A model generated the notes under the pieces. That model saw only the letters and a program-made list of their open reading frames with translations, was not told the DNA's origin and made no database searches. Shown in pieces: positions 50,243 to 62,300 of a stretch of 64,000 nucleotides of DNA. The stretch is taken from the NCBI GenBank assembly GCA_030549495.1, contig JAUIRK010000087.1:186001-250000 (forward strand), in the 5' to 3' direction. This stretch comes from Nectonema munidae (taxonomy: Eukaryota; Nematomorpha; Nectonematoida; Nectonematidae). Numbering within the stretch: the stretch's first letter is position 1; the number at the start of each line of letters is the position of its first letter. Position numbers and translations under genes: made by a program.

Positions 50243-50250
50243 TATAAAAG
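50243..50250 (+). promoter_or_regulatory. TATA box of the collagen gene
   Basis: TATAAAAG lies 60 bases before the collagen ATG. A start of transcription about 25-35 bases downstream would leave a leader of roughly 30 bases. The ATG context is AAGATGG, a good match to the Kozak pattern. Confidence 0.65.
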
Positions 50251-50309
50251 TGGTTGAGTTTTGGCAAAATTAGCGCAGTTTTTACAAGCAGTGAGAAATT
50301 CAGCACAAG

Positions 50310-53300
50310 ATGGCGAAAGACAGAGTGAATTCTGGATTGGCTGTGAGTTTTGCGTGCTTCATGGTGACTACGATTGTTGCGTGCTTTGCAGTCCCCCTTT
50401 TCTACCGAAGAATCAACCAGATGAAGGAAGAGTATGACAATATGATATTTAGATTGGAAGACAGTCTCTTCGAAAAGTCCACCACCATTCAATTCCTAAA
50501 CATGGAGATTAATCGCGTTAAGGTGAGATTCCTTGCTCTAATTCCCCTGTAAATAATTTCACAAAAAAAATGCCATGTAAGTTTTCTGATCTATTATTAT
50601 CATTTTACTCTTGATGAGATTGAGTAAGTATAAAGAGATATAGAGCCATTTGTTTTATATAATATAAGACGCTCATACCTAGTGTTAAGTCTCTGGTACT
50701 TTTACTCACAAAGAGACCGTTTGAGTTTCCAGCATAGATGTGAGTAGGACTGTCTAGAACAGTGCTTCTCAACCGTGGACCTCAAAGAAGCTTAAGAAGA
50801 ATGGCTTAATGTTAGTCAATGCTTTTAAGAAAGTATTTGAGCTAGAATATACCGTAAATAAGTGGAGGCGAGGAAAAGAGAGAATCTAGCTCATTTATGG
50901 GGCGTGAATAAAGTTGTTCGATAACTCAAGGTCTTGGGTTCGATCCCGCATCAAGCCTACTTTACTCATAAAGGTAAAGGTTTAATAATAGCCTTCTTGA
51001 TGAAAACACCCCACGCTACCTTTGCCTAACCTTTATGAAACATCACTTCTTTTCTATCTACTGATATATTTTGTCCATTTTATAGTTATTAAATTTTTTT
51101 CTTGTGATATTGTTGATAATGCTAAATGCTAAGATTCGCTACAGGCCATTAGTTAGCGCTGAACCTACTCAGTTTAGTACAGTAAAAGTACCCTAGGCAA
51201 ACTTAATTTTTCTGTTTTTCATTGGATCTAATGAGTTAAATTTGTATAGAAGTTATTTTGCACTTGTATAATTTTTTGTTCAAACTATTTGATTTTCACG
51301 TAATTATCCCATATCACATAGGACAGAGTTTCTCAATCGCGTGAAAAAGACCCACTTTTGGGGGAAAATGAAGTTCAGATGGGCGATTTTTTTAGAATAT
51401 ATTTCGGAAATAAACAAATGTAGCACTAATATTTTTATATGAAGTGGAAATTTCAATCAAAGAAAAATCTTTTCTGTTCATAAATCTCAGCAGAATGATC
51501 ACTTTTTGTTTAGAAGTGGGCATTTTTTGGTGAATGGGACCTCGACTATAACAAACGGCATACATTTGCATATACATATTTAAAGGAAGTTCTTGAGCCA
51601 GGTGTCACAAAAATGTAAAGTTCGCTTCTCTTGTCCCTAGCGAAAAATCTTCTCTCCCTCCTTCTCATCTCACATTGAAACGCCGCATCATATTAACATT
51701 TGTGAGGGATAGAGATTGCACCCCGGAGATCCCATATGTGGTGGTATTTATGTATTATGTATGTGTATTTCAAAGCTATATGTATTATTTATAATTCACC
51801 ATGATTCAAATTGTAAACAAAAACAGACTATGATATTTCTGGATTTTAATTGTTTGTTCACTTAAAATCAAAATTCAAAATTTTAGTGTTCTTGATAAAA
51901 AAATATTTTTTTCCTTCAGGGTCCCGCTCCTCGCATGCAGAAGCGAGACGAAGCTTTCCCAAGCTGTCAGAAGCCAAAGTAGCTGCTGGTGTGCTTGTTA
52001 AAAATCAGCTAAACTTAAAAATACTCTCGTATACTGATTGCTACTCATTAAAAGTTCATTTAAAAAATGTTATCTCGCGGTAAATTTATTCCTAGATCCA
52101 CTCATCAATCAGGCTTTTTTAGTTTTGTTAGCAATAATACAAAAAATGTGTCTTTGTAATCTTTTTTATAAATATTGAAGAGATACGAAAAATAACGTCA
52201 AATTTATAATTACCACATCAAGCATCATAAAAAAACACTAAAATTTATAACTAAACAAATAATTTGTCAAAATTTGTAATGCAGTGTTATCGATCAATCC
52301 ATTACTAGCAATTAATTTTGAGAAAATCACCTAGAATCAAATTGCTAGCATAATTATTGGCATAGATAACAAGGATAATAAATCACCAATTTATTCAACT
52401 TTTAGAAAGGAAAAGAACCTTTGTATTCTCCGAAGTATTCAAGTTTGGAAGAAGGTGAGAAAGTCGTTTTGAGAAGAGAAAAAAGAACGATATCCAGGCC
52501 AAAAACGCCTTACAGATATCAGAGTGAAGGTAAACATTTTTAATTTCACAATACCTTAGCATCCATCACCGAACCATTTTTACAAGAGTAGGAAATTTAT
52601 TTTAATTTCATATATTCTCACTGATTCAAAGAGATCATCATTATTAGTTCAAGATATTATTAGCCTTTCCAACAACTGTTTTGACAGAATTTTCACTTTT
52701 AAACAAAATAACCACTAACAAGTGTTACTAATCAAATTTTGGGGAAAATCGATCGCATGATTAACTTTAGTGAGAAGTTGTAATTACCTGACCAAGCAAT
52801 GAAACATGCACATTTATTAATCTTGTAAGAATAAGGAATACTGTTTCTTCAGCAATAAATATAACCAGAAAGAAAAAAATAGATGCACAATCCAGTAGCA
52901 ATGTTGAGCAAACCAAATTATCAGGGATCAGCAATAATATAAGGGAGGCCCAGATGAAAATTTATCAAATATTTCCCCGTATATTGAAGACATACGAAAA
53001 ATAACGTCAAATTTATAATTAGCACATCAACAAAGCAAACATCATAAAAAACACTATAATTTACAACGAAATAAAAAATTCGTCAAAACCTGTAATGCAG
53101 TGTTATAGATCAATCCATTACTAGCAAATAATTTTGAGAAAATCACCTAGAATCTATCACCTAGAATTCTATTGCATATCAACATATGGAGAAGCTTTCT
53201 GAACGAACAATGCAACCAAATTTTCTTAAAAATGCGTTTAAAACGAAATTTCATTATAACGAATAAATTTTTGAAGAAAATGTTATTTAACTGAAGAATT

Positions 53301-56300
53301 ATAATTAGCACATCAACTTCTGTGAGAAATTACCGAATATTATGACTTTCATTATCGCAAAAAATGAATGCAAAATTTTTAAACTTTTATGAAGTGGGAA
53401 AAAATAGGAAAGTCTGACTTTTAAAAGGGAATCAACTTGATGCATTTTTTGTTGAAATCAGATTGGTTCTTGGTAAGTGAATGAAGCAATTGAAAGTGGT
53501 TTTGACCTTTTTGTTCAAAACGATTATACTTTGATTATTATTGCTAGTCGGCGTCTTGAGGATGTTGATGTTGATAGCGATTAGATAAATAAAGGAGCAC
53601 GGCTAGTTAAGGTTAGTTAGGAGAATTAGCAAAATTTAATCTAATCTAATCGGCAATAGTGTAAATTTAAAATCATTACAACGGCTGTTTCATAATAATC
53701 TTATTACCTAAAATGTTAAATTTTTCATATGTCTTCAATGTTCCTACTTTTCTGATATATAGCTAATTTCGGTTATAACCATAAAAAATTAAAGGTCCCC
53801 ACACCTTTTTAAAACCTTAGATGAGGGTAATGGGAAGTATCAATAGTTATCAATTTTATCATGCTACTCAATTATTATTATTCACCATGAGTATATGCAA
53901 CACTCCGGCAACAAAAGATTCGTTTTAGTGTTTTTTAGTATTTCAAGCGTTGAATCTGTTCCTCAGAATAGACAAAAGCTCGCATGGATTGAGCTGCTAG
54001 TTGTGGAAAATAGGGAATAAATAAAAAGGCATTGATGCCATGAATCAAGGACAAAATCCTGAATCATAGACACACCCATTTTACACAAATGAATGCATAA
54101 TAATAATTTTACTTTCTTATGTTATTCCTTAATATCAATTTCTATGCTTTTAGCAAAGTGCGACAAAGTTTGTAAAAATGGACGACCTGGAAGAGCTGGC
54201 AAAAAAGGCCCCGAAGGACCTGATGGACCGTCAGGTAATCCCGGTCTTGCTGGGTTTGATGGAATTCCTGGACCCAATGGTAAACCAGGGCGTCCTGGCA
54301 GTCCTGGAAGACCTGTAAGTCTCCCTCTTTTCTAATCTCAGCCCAATTCTACTTTACGTAGTTTTCCTCGACTTTTACCAATCGGAATTGCGTTAACCCA
54401 TTTAAGACCAAGCAAAGCAGACGATATCTAAAAAAACGCAGACGATTTATATTCAAAGTCATTGAAAAAAGCAGACGAAGATGAAATAACTTATGTTCCA
54501 AAATAGGAACATTGGCCGTAAATGGGTTAATTCAGCAGTTCCTATGTGTGAAAGAAAAATTTGAAGCCAGAAACTGACAGACTTTAAATAAGGAGATAAG
54601 AACGGATAAGACCATTAATAATTTTGTTAAGTATAAAAATTCAATAGCATTTTTATCTGTTTTTAAATGTGCATATATCGACTATGAAAATTTTGAATGT
54701 AAATCTTGATAAAATTTTATCAAATACAAAGGTTGAGGCATATAATTTTTTGGAAAGGGGGAATTAAATTTTCACAAATAATCATAATCAGAGGACTCCA
54801 TGCCATTAAAAAGAGTGAGAACCAGTGGTGTAGATGCCTGGTCTTTATAATACAAGAGGGTACCCTCACCTCTACCTTTATTAGACACCACATTATTTGT
54901 TATATACATTGCATATAATTAAATGGTACAACCGAGTTTGTAGATTCTCATTTTGCCTAGAGTTCAGTTTTACGATTCCCAATTTGTGGGAGTCCCGTTC
55001 CAATTTTTTCAACATAAGAAAATTTGTTACCCGTCGTATATATAGATTACGATAGTACAACGATGTTCAAAAATCTACCCTCAAAATACTCTATTTTTAT
55101 TGGTAAGTTAGTTAGTTACTATATTTAGTTACGCTTTTTATATATATACCATTTTTTATTCAATTTTGTCTTTTGGCAATCCTATTTTGTTCTTTTGCAA
55201 TTTTATTTTGTCTTTTTTCAAATCTATTTTGTCTTTTTGTAATTTTATTTGCCTTTTTGCGATTCTAAACAAATAATCTCATATGTTTTTTGAAATAATG
55301 TTAAAAGTGGATTAAAAAGATAATGAAAAAAAATTCCTAAAATAAAAAAAATTTGTAATAATTTAATTGCTAATTCCTTGTTAAAAATTTAGGAAATTTA
55401 GACTTGGAAATAATGTTAAAATATTTTTTAAAAAAAGTTTAAATAAAAATGACATGTGTCAAAAGAATATAAACACAACAAAATCAAAAAATTAAATTCA
55501 GATAGAATTGCAAAAAGACAAAATAGAATTTCAGAAAGACAACATAGAATTTCAAAAGGATAAAATAGAACTAAAAATGGTATATAAGAAACTAGTTTAT
55601 AAGAAAGCAGTACTCACTCACCCTAAAAGTAAAAAAACCTCCATTACTCAAAAACTCATGATTGAGACATCGTACACTCATTTTTTCCATTCCCACGTGG
55701 GTTAAAATAGTAATACAAGATAGTGGTCAGTCTATCACGATTTTGGTATTGTCATGTTTTCTATACATTTAATAACTTTATTTCAATCATTTTAAAAAAT
55801 CTGTGTGGAATTTCAATCTTGTTTACATTTGCTCTACGTTTTTTTTATTATAATTAATTCCTTTAGTTTAACAATGATTTGTTCTATTTATGTTTCAAAA
55901 AACTTTTTATTACTTTCAAGCTTTTTTAGTTCTTTCAAATGTTTTAACATAAATGACCTAAGAACTAACAGCTAACTAACTCTTCATAATTTTAATTCTA
56001 TTTATAAAAACTACAACTCAATAATCTCTGCATATTTTCTGGTCATAATTATTCCGATCCAGATTTTTGCAGTCTTTATTAATTTTTCAAATTTGTTCAA
56101 AAGAAAAAAGAGACTTTCCATGCATAAAGTTTGGGCGCAGAATCATGACATCCAAAAAATGTAAAACAAGACATCCCAAAATTAAGAAGCTTATAAAAAC
56201 TTTCACTACGCATAATTTGACTTTCCTTAGAAACTTTTCGATTGTAGTGATTTTTCTGAATTATTATTATTATTATTATCAGTAGACAAAATTTAACTTT

Positions 56301-59300
56301 ATTTGACTCATATTTTTACTTGTCTAGTAAAAAAAAGAAAATAAAAAAAGAATTTTTTTCTAGTAGAAATAAAAAGAAAAAAAATTGAAAAAAAGGAATA
56401 AAAAAATTCAAAATCTGTGTAAATTGGACGTTGAAAGAAATGAATTTTGAAAATGTGTTTCTTATGAAGAGTTTTTTGGATAAAAGCACTTGGTTTTGCA
56501 TACATTTCAAATGCTCATTCGTATATATGCTAGATTAATGAGGACTTTAAGTTTCATCATAAACGAATTTGACAGTTGTGTCTTTATCCGCTACAAATTA
56601 GGGCAAATTGGAAGAAATAATAGCGACTATAAAATGATACATAAAACATAGGGACCAACAGTCAGAGTCTTCTTACTTATGCTCAAATTCTATTTCTTCA
56701 GTGAAAAGTTTTAGCCACTCCTCTGATTATTCCTCTAGACACTTTTACGTATACTTATAGCCTTCATTACTTTTTATCAACGAGTGATCTAATTCATTTG
56801 TCTTTTAATTTTTTCAAAATATTTTCACAAAATATTTTCATAATTCTTAATTAATGATGTCAGAATTTTATGTAAATATTAAAACCGAATTATTGAATGT
56901 TTGGATGATTGGTCTAGGGATGAGTGATATACTCGTTTTTTTAAGTTTCTCATGAATAAAAAAGACTGTTAGTTTCTTTATGTAACCACAAATAGAATTT
57001 AATGCGAAAGAATGAAGATGAATTTATCATTAAATATAAAAATTACACTTAAATTGGGAAAATAAGCATTCGGTCAACGCTACTTCTCCAAATCGCACAA
57101 ATGCAGTTTGCATATATCTGAGATATAGACATGGGTCAGAGCATTCACACTTTCTGAAATCCAATGGAAAAACCTCAATCTTTGACATGAAAAATTTGTT
57201 TGAAAGCCCCAAATCAACTACGCTTATAAAATACGAATGCCAGCTTCTTTATTCTGAAACAAATAAACTCAGCGTATCAATGTGGAATCCAATGCATGCT
57301 TCTTGTTAATCGCAGGTCACCTGTTGTACTTGAAGTAAATAAATATTGATCACAGACAAATTTGAAAAGACGCGCCTTTGACAATCTATCGCTCGCACTA
57401 TTACGCACTAATATTATAAGTTTTGGGCTTATTTGCTTTAAGTATATTTTGAATCATACTTGTTTTAAGGGTACTATGGGAGATTCTGGTTTAGATGGGA
57501 TACCCGGCAGAGATGGAAATCCAGCAAATGATGGTAAGCCAGGAAAAGATGGAGAGCCAGGAAGAGATGGCGGTCCAGGACTTGAAGGATTTCCCGTAAT
57601 GCTTTATCATGATTTAAAAATTTGAGTAGTTAGCACTCAAATCAAATCCCTCAATTTTGCAGGGTGACAAAGGAAGTAACGGTAACAGAGGCCAAGGAGG
57701 AAATCCAGGAAGACCAGGTCGAGATGGAAAAGACGGAATAGCTGGAAGACCTGGAAGAGATGGCGAAAAGGGGCGAAAAGGATTCAAGGTATGACTTGAT
57801 AGAGGTGTAAAAACCAAAAACTTAACGTGTATCTTTATTAAGGGCCTTTCTGGTGCACCAGGTAAAGAGGGTTCTGCAGGAACAGATGGATTTCCCGGAA
57901 AACAAGGACCTAAAGGAGAGCGAGGTGCTACAGGAAGAGAAGGACAGCCCGGCAAAGTCGGTTCTAAAGTAAGTAAAATGTGTTCTCTATAAACTGAACA
58001 ACTTTAAGAAATAGCGTTGTCTACGTTAAAGCGTGACTTGCAGAGAGCATTTATAAATCAATTTGAAACATTCCAATCTTTCTATATATTTAATACAAAG
58101 TTATTGCCAGAGCGTGTTTAATGTAAGAAGTATAAGAAGTTTATAGGAAACAAAACAGGAGTGACACAATGATTACATAATGTATTAATGATTATAATTT
58201 ATGTGAATGGAATCAAACTCCATCAAAGCTCTTTGAATTAAAAAAAAAAGTAGAAGAATAACTCGAAATATAGAAAAATCAAAATGTGACACATTAAAAT
58301 TACCACAACAAAAAGACACATAACAATAAAAAAAATAAATAAAAAAAACTGTGCAATTCAAAAGACCCATGAGCAGCTTAAATGATTTTGCGTGTTTAAT
58401 GTCATACAATAAAACATGTATACCTAATTTAGAGGCGCTCTACATTATTATATATACAATAGATTCAATATTTTGAGATAAACTTCCATATTTGATTAAA
58501 TTTTTTAAGACGTTTGTTTGATTGATTTTGATTCAAAACAAATGCCACCACTAAATTGCACATACCTTCAAATAGGCATTTAAATACTTTTTTTCTTTTC
58601 CTCCAAATATTCCAACTTTTTTGATAACATAAAAATTGGACTTGTGATGTTTTTAAAATATCCGAAAGCGCGTTCCCAAGAAATGAGGCAACCATTTTAA
58701 ATTTAAGAATTTTTTGAGTCTATTTTCAACATTTTTTATGAAATTTATGAAGAATCTTCCTGATTGCCTATCGAATTTTCGAACTATATTTTGCTAGAAA
58801 AGTTTTTGACATGATTAATCATTTTTTATCAATAATAAATGCCACCACTCAGAATAACTCAAAGAATCTAAAAATAAAATTGGGTAGTGTTTTATTTTTG
58901 TTACTTCAAAATTTGTTTGAAATGGAAAATATAACAATCAACTTTTTTTGTAAGAACTAAAAAAATACTAAAAATATAAACTTATTTAAAAAAAATCATT
59001 ATTTATTTAAAAAGTAAATTGTGCCGACCGCGTCCCAACTCCCCCGGCTATATGCCTGATACGGTAGGATACATTTTCTAGGATGTTGCACCTAAAAACA
59101 ATGCAACCTTTGTTGTCTTTGCGTTTATAATGTGATGTGTCTTTTATTAAATTTTGGATCTACAGAAAAAATACTAAATTTTGTGATGTTTAATGAATGA
59201 GCTACGATCAGCTAACTGAACACTGTAGTGTTAAAAGATCACTGAAAAAATCGCCTGTGTCATTTAAAGATGATGGTGCGATCAAATCGCTGAAACTATC

Positions 59301-62300
59301 TGTACTTTCTTGACAGAAGACTTTTTTTTATCAAAGGGAGGTCTTGGAGCGCCTGGCCTTGATGGATTGGACGGTGAAGCTGGTGAAGACGCCCTTGACG
59401 GTGAACCTGGAAAGGATGGAGTGTCAGGAGAAGATGGAGAGCCCGGTGATGAAGGAATTCAAGTAGGTTTGTTTGTGGATAATCTGAGTCTTTGTAAGTA
59501 ATTCTCTTTATTGTAGGGACCATTGGGTCAGGCTGGTAATCCTGGAATGGACGGAAATGACGGAAGACCAGGACGAGATGGGACCACTGGATTTGATGGA
59601 AATCCTGGCAGAGATGGCGCTCCAGGAAGAGATGGAAATTCAGGAAATCCTGGTGAACCAGGAAGGGATGGCACAGATGGAGAACCAGGTAAATCATTTC
59701 AAAAAGGCTTTCGTTGATTTATACGCATTCAAGAAAATCAAATTTACTTGTTTTATAAGTCACTCACTCTCTCTCTCTCTCTTTCATCATTTTCAAAGTA
59801 TATTGAATTTAACAAATCTAGCAAAAGTGATCGCTGTTTATGAACAGCTGCTATAAGTAGATGTGTTCACGCTGCGATTCACAAACTCATTAATACCGAT
59901 CCTAGTGGTTTCCTTCAGTCGGCCCTTAATTTCTATAGTGCGGTTTGATCTGATCCGTAGATGTTATTATTTGGTCCAAATTATAGACGGTCTAGTCCAG
60001 TCGATTCGTACCCGACTTTGAAAATGCATAATCTCTTAATGTTCGCACATAATGAATCTACTTTATATAGTAATCGGATGCATTTTCAAGTTAACTCTGT
60101 TGTGCATTCTGGTTACTCCAAATCTAAAGTTAACTTTAGATACCTTTTTTATCGATGCAATGTAAATGTAGGAAGGAAATTTCTTGGAATGAAATTACAT
60201 TACTAACGCATTTCGCGTTTTTAAGATAGGCAGGTCAACTAAGGGAGAGCGTGTTGTCCCTAAGAGGCATAATAATAATTGATCAGCCTGCTTTCCTAAT
60301 CAAAAAGTTAAGCACGCACTTTCTAATATATTCAAAATATGCAAGTTGTTTTAATTGAGCCATGATTCTACTTTTCGCGCTGCTTTAAATTTCGATCTTG
60401 GCTAAACTCCAAACTTTAAACTGCGTAAAATGAACATATCAGTATTTTTTTTAACAAAGGTAAATGATTGAAAAGTCAAATATAAAAAAATTTGAACAAA
60501 TAATAATAATATTTAACATATTTAATTGACATTAATTTGAATGAATATCTGGAGAGAAAAAAATTGATGTTAACTAATTAAATTTGAAATAGCATCTGAA
60601 AAATTTAGTGTTCAATCAGTAAAAAACATAAAGTGCTAATCTAATTTTGAATTTAAACTACACTCTGTGAGTTACTAAGATAACGTGGCAGGCTTTTGTA
60701 TAATAATAGAATTATTGCTTTTAAGCCTTTTGGGCGTGAGTAGCATTGGTTAGATGCTGGTTTCGATAACTCGAAGTCTTGGGTTCGATCCCGCATCAAG
60801 CCTTCTTTCCTAATAGTTCGATACAAGCGGCACAATTATGCCTTCTCAATGAAAACACCCCACCCTACCTTTAACTTTATCTTTGTCCATGCAGATTTCC
60901 TCCTTCTAACAAAATGATTAAATAGTACTTATATATAATTGGTAATAATAGATTTAACAATACACTTGTTAATAATGGTTAAAAGTTAATGGGTAATTAT
61001 AGAAGAAAGTTCTCTAAAAATGCTAGCGATGAGTATGAATTAGTATTGCATGGGTGTTTGAAGTGATGTAGCTAACTCATTCAAAATATAATGCAAAGGA
61101 AATGACGGAATCGATGGTTTGGCTGGTAAAGATGGCTTGCCTGGAGCAGATGGAAATGACGCAAACCCAGGACAGGACGGGCTGCCAGGCCTAGATGGTC
61201 AAGATGGTGCTTCAGGAGAACCTGGAGAATCTGGCCTGGATGGACTACCTGGACTTGATGGATCACCTGGCAAAGATGGCGAACCGGGCAATGATGGCCA
61301 ACAGGTTTGCTTTTAATCGCAGAGAAAGTTCTTAAGTGGTAGCAAAGTCCTCTACCTAACAAATTGGATCGCTGAAACTACCTTGGCCCTTTGAGGACCA
61401 TTTGGACATAAGGGTCGCAAGAAATGAAGATCGTCTAAGGCCATTAAAACAATTTTCCTTGAGATTCTGGTACCTAAAGGTCAGTGTTCACTTTTGAAGC
61501 AATAAATCACGAAAACGAATCCTCTGCCTTTCTTTTTAAATGAATTTTCATAAAACTTTAAGCAGACGATTTATAATAATTCTTCGGTCAGTGATTGAAC
61601 GCGATTAAGGTTGGTTAGACACTGCCTTTCAATAACTCAAGGTCTTGGATTCGATCTCGCATCAAGCCTACTTTTCTCATAGTTCGCTGCAAGTGGGACA
61701 CGTATGCCGTGTACCTCTACTACCTCTACCTCATTGTGCCTCAAAGGATTTGCATTAAAACAAAATGGTGGGATAACATGGGATAAGGCATCCCAAAATA
61801 ACTATAGTTGAAAATATTTCATTGCATTTAAATCATTGATCAATTAGTACTATAGATAGATAATTTTGATTAATATTTATGAAAAAATTAGCTGGAATTT
61901 TTTTCTATAAATTTTGAATTGAATTTAATTTAATGTTTATATTTTATATAAAGTTTCTAAATTAACTTATTAAATTATGTATTTCTTACAAAAATTTTAT
62001 TTCATTTAGCGAAAGATGTTGTATGTTTTAATTTGCAATAAAAAAGCAAATAAACTTGTATCAATAGTATTAGACACACATCGATTGTATGTAGCCCTAC
62101 CCATAAGTCCTCAGTGGATTGTTTCTTGCACCACCATTCATCACAATTCCTTGATGAAAATGCAAAACTAACACTTCTATTTCATTTCCAAAGTTATACA
62201 CTCCCTTACTCTTGCAATAGACTTTGTCTTTGGAGTATATTTGAACTTGTAATGATAATTCTCAATTTTAGGGTTCTTCTGGAGAAAGAGGAGAAGCTGG

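Larger units (their letters stand above)
50523..52405 (+). other. collagen intron 1 with SINE and hAT ends
   Basis: It holds SINE copy 1 (50898-51031), hAT-like termini CAGTGCTTCTCAACCG at 50760 and CAGAGTTTCTCAATCG at 51324 in the same orientation, an exon-like segment at 51920-51981 and the first copy of the 175 bp repeat (about 52175-52345). Confidence 0.6.
50310..52529 (+). other. collagen exons 1-2: anchor, coil and furin-like site
   Basis: Exon 1 encodes [18 protein letters not shown], the rest of a 25-residue hydrophobic segment, then a Glu/Met/Leu-rich coil ending EINRVK at a strong GTGAGA donor. Exon 2 (52406) begins KGKEPLYSP after TTCAACTTTTAG and reaches the basic stretch [10 protein letters not shown]. 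It joins the next exon as YQSEAKCDKVC. Skipping the exon-like segment at 51920 is required to hold the frame. The anchor plus cleavage site predicts a type II membrane precursor released by a proprotein convertase. Confidence 0.75.
54315..57469 (+). other. collagen intron 3 with MITE and fold-back repeat
   Basis: It contains the TTAA MITE (54393-54530) and the inverted minisatellite element (about 55110-55625). A region at 56320-56400 is nearly pure A/T/G purine-rich on the + strand. No gene is supported. Confidence 0.55.

Noticed and set aside
55508-55705. A repetitive protein reading [16 protein letters not shown]
   Set aside because: The frame is the translation of the 20 bp minisatellite in the right arm of the fold-back element; it is not coding.
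57614-57955. Antisense Pro/Gly/Leu-rich frames over collagen exons (also at 59296-59697 and 61081-61362)
   Set aside because: They are the mirror of Gly-X-Y codons on the other strand, where GGN-CCN runs stay open by chance. They cross splice sites of the real gene.
60741-60792. A tRNA gene with A and B boxes
   Set aside because: The anticodon arm and acceptor stem do not pair convincingly, and the same body recurs twice more with a shared non-tRNA tail. It is a SINE head.
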